Shown: piece by piece, positions 1 to 7,158 of the stretch
How the letters are laid out: the number at the start of each line of letters is the position of its first letter
Numbering within the stretch: position 1 is the stretch's first letter
From: JBKJZO01 sp046715235
GTDB lineage: Bacteria; Actinomycetota; Actinomycetes; BP-191
Length of the DNA stretch: 23,047 nucleotides
Direction: 5' to 3'
NCBI GenBank assembly: GCA_046715235.1
Contig: JBKJZO010000026.1
Location: forward strand, 1 to 23,047
Translations under genes and position numbers: made by a program
The notes under the pieces: model-generated
Database searches by the model: none
The model's input: only the letters and a program-made list of their open reading frames with translations
What the model was told of the DNA's origin: nothing

Positions 1-393
1 CTGTTCGCGACGACCAGCTTCTGGCAAGGCGTCGACGTACCAGGGGCTGCGTGCAGCCTTGTGGTCATCGACAAGTTGCCGTTCCCGCGACCTGACGACC
101 CGCTCGCGGTGGCCCGGCGCGAAGCCGCCGACGCGCGTGACGGCGACGGATTCACCGATGTGTACGTCGGCCGCGCGGCAGTCCTGCTCGCGCAAGGTGT
201 CGGCCGGCTGATCAGGTCGTCGACCGACCGCGGCGTCGTCGCCGTACTCGATCCGCGGCTCCTGACGAAAGGCTACGGGCGGTTGATGCTGCGCTCGCTG
301 CCGCCGCTGGGGATCTGGCACGACAGGAACGTCGTCGTCGCTGCCCTCCGTCGCCTGACCGCCAGCACGGTGACTGTCGACGCAACCGACTAG
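1..393 (+). CDS. DinG/Rad3-type ATP-dependent DNA helicase, C-terminal end (5' truncated by window)
   Basis: The reading frame is open from base 1, so only the last 130 residues are present. They carry two helicase landmarks. The first is ATTSFWQGVDVPG near the start, which resembles motif V of superfamily 2 iron-sulfur helicases. The second is QGVGRLIRSSTDRG about 65 residues in, which is motif VI with the arginine finger region. It is followed by VAVLDPRLLTKGYG, typical of the DinG/YoaA C-terminus. The family unwinds DNA (or DNA/RNA hybrids) with ATP in the cytoplasm during repair. The nucleotide-binding half and the Fe-S cluster region lie upstream and cannot be checked. The gene ends in TAG at 391-393, inside a short repeat described separately. 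The family call is firm; the subfamily is inferred. Confidence 0.85.
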   Translation: MFATTSFWQGVDVPGAACSLVVIDKLPFPRPDDPLAVARREAADARDGDGFTDVYVGRAAVLLAQGVGRLIRSSTDRGVVAVLDPRLLTKGYGRLMLRSLPPLGIWHDRNVVVAALRRLTASTVTVDATD

Positions 394-494
394 GAGTCTT
401 TTCGCGACTGGGGGCGCCGCCGGGTGGGAAACCCGGCTCGTTGCGCCCTGACCAAGGCCTCGCGGGCGCGCGCACCGACTAGGAGGCTCTTTTC
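381..494. repeat. Imperfect direct repeat flanking the hairpin (copies 381-403 and 471-494)
   Basis: The two copies share 22 identical bases apart from one single-base and one two-base indel; the common core is CCGACTAGGAG followed by TCTTTTC. The left copy contains the helicase stop codon. The right copy contains, on the other strand, the stop codon of the DUF4177-like gene. The segment between them holds the two-stage hairpin. This could be a duplication or insertion scar, or chance. Confidence 0.45.
412..448. terminator. Two-stage hairpin after the helicase gene, possible bidirectional terminator
   Basis: An inner stem GCCGGGT (419-425) pairs with ACCCGGC (431-437) around a five-base loop. 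An outer stem GGGCGC (412-417) pairs with GCGCCC (443-448). It lies between two convergent genes, the place expected for a shared terminator. There is no clear T tract on either side, so intrinsic termination is not assured. Confidence 0.35.
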
Positions 495-682
495 TGCTCC
501 GCCTCGGCGGCGAGCAGGTCGATCTTGGCGCTGGCATAGCGCTTCATGAGGATCGCCACGTAGGTGCGGCCGAAGTTCTCGCCGACCGTCGTCATACCGA
601 CGGCCTCCCAGCCCTCGTCGCCAAGGGTGGCCAGCGCTGTCGCGTCGAACGTGTGGCACTCGTGCCACTTGTACTCCCACAT
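479..682 (-). CDS. Small DUF4177-like protein
   Basis: A 67-residue protein beginning MWEYKWHECHTFD and containing LGDEGWEAVGM. That pattern (a short beta strand, then 'LG.EGWE.VG.') is characteristic of the DUF4177 family, whose function is unknown. The C-terminal third is Ala/Lys/Glu-rich and probably helical. No signal peptide or membrane segment is seen. I chose the ATG at 682 because the homology-like region starts there; the longer frame upstream has no family-like sequence. There is no Shine-Dalgarno. A TACCCT hexamer ends seven bases before the ATG on the minus strand, so the transcript may be leaderless. It is divergent from punA, sharing a 142-bp intergenic region. Confidence 0.7.
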   Translation of the reverse strand: MWEYKWHECHTFDATALATLGDEGWEAVGMTTVGENFGRTYVAILMKRYASAKIDLLAAEAEQKRAS

Positions 683-734
683 GCCGAAAAGGGTATCGAC
701 GGTGCGGCGGCGACCGGAGGCCATTCGGGTGAGG

Positions 735-773
735 TCACTCGAACGGCCTAACCCCTCACTCGTTTGGCCTAAC
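735..773. promoter_or_regulatory. Pair of 18-bp direct repeats with 21-bp period, candidate operator
   Basis: Copies at 735-752 and 756-773 read TCACTCG, three variable bases, then GGCCTAAC; 15 of 18 positions match. A 21-bp period places both copies on the same DNA face. They sit between the divergent DUF4177-like gene and punA. A TANNNT hexamer (TACGCT, 785-790) lies just downstream toward punA. This is consistent with a regulator site controlling one or both genes; the binding protein is unknown. Confidence 0.45.
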
Positions 774-824
774 ACGGGCAGCGTTACGCTCCGAGCGCGA
801 CCACCTTCGACGTAGCAGGGGTAG

Positions 825-1652
825 ATGACCTTTTCGCCGGCATTCGAGACCGCGACGACGGCCGCCGCCCGGCTCGGTGAGATGACCGGAGTCGCCCGGC
901 ACGACGTCGCTCTCGTGCTCGGGTCCGGGTGGAAGCCGGCGGCCGACGAGCTCGGCGAGGTGAGCGCCGAGCTCTACATGACCGACCTGCCGGGCTTCCC
1001 GGCAGCTCAGGTCGAAGGGCATTCCAGCGCGATCCGCAGCATCCGATCCGGCGACCGGCACGTGCTCGCATTCCTCGGCCGGGTGCACGGCTATGAAGGC
1101 CACAGCGTGGCGACTGTCGTGCACGCGGTCCGCACGGCCGTGCTGGCCGGCTGCCGGGTCGTCGTACTCACCAATGCCGCGGGGGGGCTGCGCGAGGGGA
1201 TGTACGTCGGCCAGCCCGTTCTCATCAGCGACCACCTCAACCTGACCGGCCGCTCCCCCCTCACCGGCGACGCGCCACCCGAGTCGTACGGCCCGCGGTT
1301 CGTCGACCTGACTGATCTCTACTCGCAACGTCTCCGCGACCTCGCGCGCGCGGTCGACCCAACGCTCGAAGAGGGCGTGTACGCCGCGCTCCCCGGCCCG
1401 CACTACGAGACGCCCGCCGAGATCAGGATGCTGCGAGCGCTGGGCGCCGACCTGGTCGGCATGTCCACCGCGATGGAGGCGATCGCCGCCCGACACCTCG
1501 GCGCCGAGGTCTTCGGCATGTCGCTGGTCACCAATCTCGCGGCCGGCATCACGGGCGACAAGCTCGATCACGCGGAGGTGCTCGAAGCCGGCGCGGGCGG
1601 CGCGAAACGGATGGGGGCCCTCCTTGCCGAAGTCGTCCGCGGCCTTGCCTGA
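825..1652 (+). CDS. punA: Purine nucleoside phosphorylase (trimeric PNP family)
   Basis: A 275-residue cytosolic enzyme that splits inosine, guanosine and their deoxy forms with phosphate into base plus (deoxy)ribose-1-phosphate. Family landmarks are the phosphate loop VLGSGW (31-36), GRVHGYEG (85-92), VLTNAAGG (114-121), GPHYET (191-196, with the purine-binding Glu195), VGMSTAMEA (211-219) and SLVTNLAAG (233-241, with Asn237). The length is normal for the low-molecular-mass trimeric class (punA/PNP), not the hexameric DeoD class. The ATG at 825 follows an AGGGG-like ribosome site. The gene overlaps the downstream phosphohexomutase, suggesting translational coupling and a shared pathway. Confidence is very high for function; the symbol is by family. 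Confidence 0.95.
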   Translation: MTFSPAFETATTAAARLGEMTGVARHDVALVLGSGWKPAADELGEVSAELYMTDLPGFPAAQVEGHSSAIRSIRSGDRHVLAFLGRVHGYEGHSVATVVHAVRTAVLAGCRVVVLTNAAGGLREGMYVGQPVLISDHLNLTGRSPLTGDAPPESYGPRFVDLTDLYSQRLRDLARAVDPTLEEGVYAALPGPHYETPAEIRMLRALGADLVGMSTAMEAIAARHLGAEVFGMSLVTNLAAGITGDKLDHAEVLEAGAGGAKRMGALLAEVVRGLA

Positions 1653-3372
1653 GGACCTGGCCGCCCTCGAACCAGCGATCCGCAGCTGGCTCGACGAGGA
1701 TCCCGACCCCGACACCCGCGCCGAACTGAACGCGGCGCTCGCGACAGGCGACGTCGCGGAACTGACCGACGCGTTCACCGGCCGGCTCGAGTTCGGCACC
1801 GCGGGGTTGCGGGGCAAGCTCGGCCCGGGGCCCAACAGGATGAACCGCGCGGTCGTACGCCGGGCGGCGGCCGGGCTTGGCCACTACCTGCTGGCGACCG
1901 ATCCCGATGCGCAGCGGCGCGGGGTGGTCGTCGGCTTCGATGCGCGGCGCAAGTCCGATGCCTTCGCCGAGGACACTGCCGCGGTGATGGCGGCGCTGGG
2001 GTTCCGGGTCTACGTCATGCCGAGACCCCTCCCGACGCCTGTGCTGGCGTTCGCCATCCGGCACCTCGACTGCGCCGGCGGGGTGATGGTCACGGCGAGC
2101 CACAACCCACCTGCCGACAACGGCTACAAGGTTTACTTGGGCGACGGCGCGCAGATCGTGCCCCCGGCGGACGCCGAGATATCCGCGGCGATCGACGCGG
2201 TCGGGCCGCTGTCCGGCGTACCGCTGGCGCCGGCCGACGACCCGCTGATCGCTCGGCTTGGCGAGGAGGAGCTCGAGGCGTACGTCGACGCGGTCGTGGG
2301 GCTGTCGATCGCACCGACGTCGCGCGACCTGACCACGGCCTACACGCCGCTGCACGGCGTCGGTCGCGACGTGCTGCTCGCGGTCTTCGACCGGGCGGGA
2401 TTCCCTGCGCCACAAGTGGTTGCGGCTCAAGGCGACCCCGATCCGACGTTCCACACGGTCGCGTTCCCCAACCCCGAGGAACCCGGCGCGCTAGATCTCG
2501 TGATGGCCGAAGCGACGGCTGTCGGCGCCGACCTGGTCATCGCCAACGACCCCGACGCCGATCGCCTCGCGGTCGCGATCCCCGACGCGTCGACCGCGAA
2601 AGTCTGGCGCGCACTTCGCGGCGACGAGATCGGTGCGTTGCTTGCCGACTACCTGCTCACGCACACAGAGGGCGATGACCGGCTGGTCGTGACCACGATC
2701 GTGTCGTCGACGCTGCTGTCACGAATGGCCACTGCCGCCGGCGTTCACTACGCCGAGACGCTAACCGGCTTCAAGTGGATCGTGCGCGCCGCGCTGGATC
2801 GTCCCGACACACGCTTCCTGTTCGGCTACGAGGAGGCGCTCGGCTTTTGCGTCCTCGACGTCGTACGCGACAAGGACGGCATCAGTGCCGCCCTGATGTT
2901 CGCCGAGCTCGCCGCCGAGTCGAAGCGCGAGGGGGTGCCGCTCGCGGATCGCCTCGACGACATCGCGCGGCGCTTCGGCCTGCATGCGACGGATCAGTGG
3001 AGCGTCTGGCTGCAGGGCGCCGACGGGTCCGCGCGCATCCAGTCGGTCATGGCCGAGCTGCGCGAGAAGCCGCTGCCCCCGACTCTCGCCGGACGCACGA
3101 TCGAGTACGTCGACGACCTGGCCGTCGGCGTACGACGTGGTGAGTCGGGCGAGACCAAGCTCGACCTGCCGCCGTCCGACGTCATCACGTTGCACATGGA
3201 CGGTGCGCGGGTCGTCGTGCGCCCGAGCGGGACCGAGCCGAAACTCAAGGTGTACTTCGAGGTCGTCGTGCCGGTACGTCGCGGCGACACGTCCGTCGAC
3301 ACCGCCCGGGAGCAGGCGCGCCGCGAGCTGGCGGCACTGCGCGAGGACATGGCCCTGCTGACCGGCCTCTAA
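1624..3372 (+). CDS. Phosphohexomutase (phosphoglucomutase/phosphomannomutase), possible phosphopentomutase
   Basis: A 582-residue alpha-D-phosphohexomutase. It has the phosphoserine loop VTASHNP (156-162, Ser159), the Mg site DPDADR (309-314), the sugar loop GYEEALGF (401-408) and the phosphate loop RPSGTEPK (533-540). The length and the GTAGLRG motif near residue 58 match the long PGM2/PgcA-like branch. Known members interconvert glucose-1-P and glucose-6-P, and some act on ribose- or deoxyribose-phosphates. The TTG at 1624 overlaps punA by 29 bases and is preceded by a G-rich stretch; a TTG at 1645 is an alternative start. Overlap with punA and the lack of a visible deoB suggest, as inference, that it converts (deoxy)ribose-1-P to the 5-phosphate. 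Confidence 0.9.
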   Translation: MPKSSAALPEDLAALEPAIRSWLDEDPDPDTRAELNAALATGDVAELTDAFTGRLEFGTAGLRGKLGPGPNRMNRAVVRRAAAGLGHYLLATDPDAQRRGVVVGFDARRKSDAFAEDTAAVMAALGFRVYVMPRPLPTPVLAFAIRHLDCAGGVMVTASHNPPADNGYKVYLGDGAQIVPPADAEISAAIDAVGPLSGVPLAPADDPLIARLGEEELEAYVDAVVGLSIAPTSRDLTTAYTPLHGVGRDVLLAVFDRAGFPAPQVVAAQGDPDPTFHTVAFPNPEEPGALDLVMAEATAVGADLVIANDPDADRLAVAIPDASTAKVWRALRGDEIGALLADYLLTHTEGDDRLVVTTIVSSTLLSRMATAAGVHYAETLTGFKWIVRAALDRPDTRFLFGYEEALGFCVLDVVRDKDGISAALMFAELAAESKREGVPLADRLDDIARRFGLHATDQWSVWLQGADGSARIQSVMAELREKPLPPTLAGRTIEYVDDLAVGVRRGESGETKLDLPPSDVITLHMDGARVVVRPSGTEPKLKVYFEVVVPVRRGDTSVDTAREQARRELAALREDMALLTGL

Positions 3373-3403
3373 GGCCGCGCTCGCCCACGCCCCAAGATCG
3401 TTG

Positions 3404-4027
3404 CTAGACGCTGCCGAACTGGCGGTCGCCGGCGTCGCCGAGCCCGGGCACGATGTAGGCCTTGTCGTTGAGTTTCTCGTCGATCGACGCGGTCACGATC
3501 TCGACGACCAGACCCGACCGTTCCATCCGCTCGAGGCCTTCTGGCGCCGCGAGCACGCACACAACGATCTGCCGTGCCGCCCCGCGCTTAGCGAGCAGTT
3601 GGCACGTGTAGTCGAGCGACCCACCGGTCGCGAGCATCGGGTCGAGCACGATGACCGTGCGCCCGTCGAGCCGTTCGGGCAGCGCCGCCAGATACGACTT
3701 CGGCTGGAACGTCTCGTGGTCGCGGGCGAGCCCGATGAAGCCCATGACCGCCTCGGGCATCAGCTCGAGAGCGGCCTGGGCCATGCCGAGCCCGGCCCGC
3801 AGGATCGGGACCAGGATCGGCGGCGACGCGAGGCGTACGCCGGTGGTCGCCTGGATCGGGGTTTCGATGTCGATGTGCTCGATCGGAAGGTCACGCGTCG
3901 CCTCGTACACCAGCATGCTCGACAGCTCGTGCAGGGCCTGGCGAAACCCGGCGAAGTCGGTGTTCTTGTCCCGCAGGTGGCTGAGGCGGCGGGCGGCGAG
4001 CGGGTGATCGATGACGCGGACGTTCAC
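3404..4027 (-). CDS. upp: Uracil phosphoribosyltransferase
   Basis: A 207-residue cytosolic salvage enzyme making UMP from uracil and PRPP; the usual family length is about 208. It shows VPILRAGLGM (73-82), the PRPP loop VLDPMLATGGS (127-137) and the uracil-binding YIVPGLGDAGDR (191-202). I chose the GTG at 4027 because GGGGAG stands five bases upstream and the family-typical N-terminus begins there; the open frame continues upstream without conserved sequence. It is convergent with the phosphohexomutase (31-bp gap) and divergent from the excalibur gene. Its product uses the uracil released by pyrimidine nucleoside breakdown elsewhere in the window. Confidence 0.95.
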   Translation of the reverse strand: MNVRVIDHPLAARRLSHLRDKNTDFAGFRQALHELSSMLVYEATRDLPIEHIDIETPIQATTGVRLASPPILVPILRAGLGMAQAALELMPEAVMGFIGLARDHETFQPKSYLAALPERLDGRTVIVLDPMLATGGSLDYTCQLLAKRGAARQIVVCVLAAPEGLERMERSGLVVEIVTASIDEKLNDKAYIVPGLGDAGDRQFGSV

Positions 4028-4160
4028 AGGCACTCCCCTGTACTCCGACGGCGCGACGCTAGCGCACGCACCCGACCGCCGCCGTATACAAGCGGGTTGA
4101 TGGCGACCATGCTGCGGGATGCAGTCATCTCCGAACGCCTGCCGCCAAGATCGGCACTCT

Positions 4161-4454
4161 GTGAAGCGAATCGTGCTCGTAACCGTCTCGTGCCTCGTGC
4201 CCATGGTCGTCGCACCGCCGGCCGGCGCGGCACTTCCGAAACCGAAGGCGTATCCCAACTGCGCAGCACTGAACAAGGTGTATCCGCACGGCGTCGCCAA
4301 GGCCAGGACCGTGGTCGACAAGACAACGAGCAGTTACAAGGTCCGCAACTTCGTTGTCGACGCCAAGACCTACGCGCTCAACGACGGTCGCGTGGCACCG
4401 CTGCAGTACGACCTGGACCGCGACAACGACGGCATCGCCTGCGAGAAGCGCTGA
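4161..4454 (+). CDS. Secreted excalibur calcium-binding domain protein
   Basis: A 97-residue protein with an N-terminal signal peptide: KR, a hydrophobic core to about residue 20, then an AGA-type cleavage site. The mature part has YPNCAALNKVYPHGVAK (31-47) and ends DRDNDGIACEKR (86-97). This is the excalibur domain, whose DxDxDGxxCE loop is thought to bind calcium and resembles an EF-hand; the two Cys probably pair. Excalibur proteins are extracellular and poorly characterised. I prefer the GTG at 4161 because it gives a clean signal peptide. The ATG at 4119 would add 14 non-hydrophobic residues. Neither start has an obvious Shine-Dalgarno. Confidence 0.8.
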   Translation: MKRIVLVTVSCLVPMVVAPPAGAALPKPKAYPNCAALNKVYPHGVAKARTVVDKTTSSYKVRNFVVDAKTYALNDGRVAPLQYDLDRDNDGIACEKR

Positions 4455-4570
4455 CCAAGCAGCTCGTCGGGCCGGCCTTGCTCGACGACGGCCACGGTCG
4501 ATAGCAAGGCGAACCCACCGGCCAGGTCCTCACCGTCGACGTCGCCTCCGGACATGCCGGCCACCCGTAG

Positions 4571-4692
4571 TCAGACCCGAAACCCAGTTCGCTGCCAGGA
4601 CCGAAGGTTGCGCAGGATCACCAGCGTGTCCGGTCCCGGCAACAGATGATGAGTACGGCGGCGGCGGCGAACGCCTGCAGGTTCCTCAGCAT
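4571..4692 (-). pseudogene. Remnant of a LysE/RhtB-family amino-acid exporter
   Basis: On the minus strand, an ATG at 4692 opens a hydrophobic MLRNLQAFAAAAVLII. A frame change near 4644 then allows LPGPDTLVILRNLR and a stop at 4571. The join matches the N-terminus of LysE/RhtB exporters, a hydrophobic helix followed by PGPDTL.VLRN. The rest of the roughly 200-residue family is missing. The frameshift, early stop and missing body make this a decayed gene. It lies in the 302-bp interval 4455-4756 between the excalibur gene and deoC; I see no other gene there. A sequencing error could explain the frameshift but not the missing remainder. Confidence 0.6.
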
Positions 4693-4744
4693 CCGTCCAC
4701 TTTGGCGCGCGCCGGCCGCAGGTCCCTGCCGATAACCGCGCGCG

Positions 4745-4750
4745 TAAGCT
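4745..4750 (+). promoter_or_regulatory. -10 element of a probable leaderless deoC promoter
   Basis: TAAGCT fits the actinobacterial -10 pattern TANNNT and ends six bases before the deoC ATG at 4757, so the start site would fall on the A of ATG. No Shine-Dalgarno precedes the ATG. No convincing -35 hexamer is visible. Confidence 0.4.
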
Positions 4751-4756
4751 GCCTAT

Positions 4757-5722
4757 ATGACCCAGCTCGCCCCATTCCCCGCAGTGAGTGGGCTCACCGA
4801 CGTCGCCGCCACCGAGTCGTCGTTGCGGCAATTCCTGCACGGGTTGCCGGGCGTCGACCAGGTCGGCGCGGAGGGCCGCGCGGCGACGCTGGGCACCCGC
4901 TCGATCAAGAAGGACGCGAAGCTGTGGGCGATCGACACAGCCATCCGCATGATCGACCTGACGACGCTCGAAGGCGCTGACACCCCGGGCAAGGTCCGCG
5001 CGATCTGCGCGAAGGCGCAGCGGCCCGATCCCACTGACGCTACGGTGCCGCCGGTAGCCGCGGTCTGTGTGTACGGCGACCTGGTGCCGATCGCAGCCGA
5101 CGCACTGAAGGGCTCGGGCATCCACATCGCGGCGGTCGCGACGGCGTTCCCATCGGGTCGCGCGTCCCTGCCGGTGAAGCTCGCCGACACTCGCGACGCG
5201 GTCGTGTCCGGCGCCGACGAGATCGACATGGTCATCGACCGCGGCGCGTTCCTGTCCGGGCGCTACCAGCAGGTGTACGACGAGATCGTGGCGGTCAAGG
5301 AAGCGTGCGGCGGTTCGCACCTGAAGGTGATCCTCGAGACCGGCGAGCTGGTCACCTACGACAACGTGCGGCGCGCGTCGTGGCTCGCGATGCTTGCCGG
5401 CGCCGACTTCATCAAGACCTCGACCGGCAAGGTCGCGCCGGCCGCGACGCTTCCCGTCGTACTCGTGATGCTCGAAGCAGTGCGCGACTTCTATGAGGTG
5501 AGCGGGCGCGCACGCATCGGCGTCAAAGCAGCTGGCGGCATCCGCACCGCCAAGGACGCCATCAAGTACCTCGTGCTCGTCAAGGAGACGGTCGGCGACG
5601 ACTGGCTGACGCCCGACCTGTTCCGCATCGGCGCGTCGACTCTGCTCAACGACCTGCTGATGCAACGCGCCAAGCAACGGACCGGCGCGTACTCCGGTCC
5701 CGACTACTTCACCCTGGACTGA
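4757..5722 (+). CDS. deoC: Deoxyribose-phosphate aldolase
   Basis: A 321-residue class I aldolase that cleaves 2-deoxyribose-5-phosphate into glyceraldehyde-3-phosphate and acetaldehyde. The Schiff-base lysine is Lys220 in ADFIKTSTGK. The second active-site lysine is Lys257 in GVKAAGGIRT, and the catalytic Asp is Asp157 in GADEIDMVI. It is longer than the roughly 220-residue short form; the extra length includes an N-terminal extension before IDLTTLEG (about 66-73). It is the first gene of a tight cluster: the next ATG is two bases past its stop. It completes deoxynucleoside breakdown begun by the two phosphorylases. The start appears leaderless. Confidence 0.95.
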   Translation: MTQLAPFPAVSGLTDVAATESSLRQFLHGLPGVDQVGAEGRAATLGTRSIKKDAKLWAIDTAIRMIDLTTLEGADTPGKVRAICAKAQRPDPTDATVPPVAAVCVYGDLVPIAADALKGSGIHIAAVATAFPSGRASLPVKLADTRDAVVSGADEIDMVIDRGAFLSGRYQQVYDEIVAVKEACGGSHLKVILETGELVTYDNVRRASWLAMLAGADFIKTSTGKVAPAATLPVVLVMLEAVRDFYEVSGRARIGVKAAGGIRTAKDAIKYLVLVKETVGDDWLTPDLFRIGASTLLNDLLMQRAKQRTGAYSGPDYFTLD

Positions 5723-5724
5723 CC

Positions 5725-7158
5725 ATGACCTGGGACTACGCACCCGCACCGGAATCGCGCGAGATCGTGACGCTGCGCTCGTCGTACGGGCTGTTCATCA
5801 ACGGCGAGTGGAGCAACCCGCAGGACGGCGACGTCTTCAAGACGGTCAACCCCGCCACTGAAGAGGTGCTCGCGCAGGTCTCCTCCGCAGGCGAGCGGGA
5901 CGTCGACCGTGCGGTCGCAGCCGCGCGCACGGCGTACATCAGGGTGTGGGGGCGGATGCCCGGGTCGGAACGCGCGAAGTACCTCTACCGGATCGCGCGC
6001 ATCGTGCAGGAGCGAAGCCGCGAGCTCGCAGTGCTCGAGACACTCGACAACGGCAAGCCGATCCGCGAGTCGCGCGACGTCGACGTACCGCTCGCCGCGG
6101 CGCACTTCTTCTACTACGCCGGCTGGGCCGACAAGCTCGAGCACGCCGGCTTCGGCGCGGCCCCGCGGCCGCTGGGCGTTGCGGCGCAGGTGATTCCGTG
6201 GAACTTCCCGCTGCTCATGCTCGCCTGGAAGATCGCGCCCGCGCTGGCGTGCGGCAACACCGTCGTACTCAAACCGGCTGAGACGACGCCGCTGAGCGCG
6301 ATGCTGTTTGCCGAGATCTGCCAGCAGGCGCAGCTGCCCCCGGGCGTCGTCAACATCATCACCGGGGCGGGCGCGACCGGCGCCGCGCTCGTCGCGCATC
6401 CGGACGCCGACAAGGTCGCGTTCACCGGCTCGACCGAAGTCGGCAAGGCGATCGCGCGCACCGTTGCGGGCACGAAGAAGAAGGTGACGCTCGAGCTCGG
6501 GGGCAAGGCAGCCAACGTCGTCTTCGAGGACGCGCCGCTCGACCAGGCAGTCGAGGGCATCGTCAACGGCATCTTCTTCAACCAAGGACATGTCTGTTGC
6601 GCGGGCTCGCGACTGCTCGTGCAGGAGTCGATCGCCGACGCGCTGCTCGACCGGCTCAAGAGGCGGCTCGGCACGCTGCGGCTCGGCGACCCGCTCGACA
6701 AGAACACCGACATCGGTGCCATCAACTCGGCTGAGCAGCTGGCGAAAATCCGCGAGCTGTCGGACGTGGGCGAGAGCGAGGGCGCGGAGCGCTGGTCACC
6801 CGCCTGCGAGCTGCCGTCGCACGGCTACTGGTTCCCGCCGACCGGCTTCACCGGCGTCTCGCAATCGCACCGGATCGCACGCGAGGAGATCTTCGGGCCG
6901 GTCCTGTCGGTGTTGACTTTCCGCACGCCGCAAGAGGCGGTCGAGAAGGCCAACAACACGCCGTACGGCCTGTCGGCCGGTGTCTGGACCGAGAAGGGCA
7001 GCCGCATTCTCTGGATGGCCGACAAGCTGCGGGCCGGTGTCGTATGGGCCAACACGTTCAACCGCTTCGACCCGACGTCGCCGTTCGGCGGCTTCAAGGA
7101 ATCGGGCTACGGCCGCGAAGGTGGTCGGCACGGGCTGGAGGCCTACCTTGACGTCTGA
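5725..7158 (+). CDS. NAD(P)-dependent aldehyde dehydrogenase, catalytically complete
   Basis: A 477-residue aldehyde dehydrogenase with all core residues. They are the oxyanion Asn160 in IPWNFP, the cofactor Lys183 in LKPAE, FTGSTEVGK (233-241), the general base Glu257 in LELGG, and Cys291 in NQGHVCCAG. The cluster position implies that it oxidises the acetaldehyde made by DeoC to acetate; this is inferred from context, since the family does not fix substrate. It begins two bases after deoC and is overlapped by the following gene. Both this protein and its short neighbour carry a YAGWADK motif, which marks them as paralogues. Confidence 0.9.
   Translation: MTWDYAPAPESREIVTLRSSYGLFINGEWSNPQDGDVFKTVNPATEEVLAQVSSAGERDVDRAVAAARTAYIRVWGRMPGSERAKYLYRIARIVQERSRELAVLETLDNGKPIRESRDVDVPLAAAHFFYYAGWADKLEHAGFGAAPRPLGVAAQVIPWNFPLLMLAWKIAPALACGNTVVLKPAETTPLSAMLFAEICQQAQLPPGVVNIITGAGATGAALVAHPDADKVAFTGSTEVGKAIARTVAGTKKKVTLELGGKAANVVFEDAPLDQAVEGIVNGIFFNQGHVCCAGSRLLVQESIADALLDRLKRRLGTLRLGDPLDKNTDIGAINSAEQLAKIRELSDVGESEGAERWSPACELPSHGYWFPPTGFTGVSQSHRIAREEIFGPVLSVLTFRTPQEAVEKANNTPYGLSAGVWTEKGSRILWMADKLRAGVVWANTFNRFDPTSPFGGFKESGYGREGGRHGLEAYLDV

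Noticed and set aside
756..1835. 359-codon minus-strand frame across punA
   Set aside because: Arg/Gly/His-rich composition without motifs, and it overlaps two well-supported plus-strand genes.
3401..4504. 367-codon plus-strand frame across upp
   Set aside because: Shadow of upp, which has complete catalytic motifs and a ribosome site.
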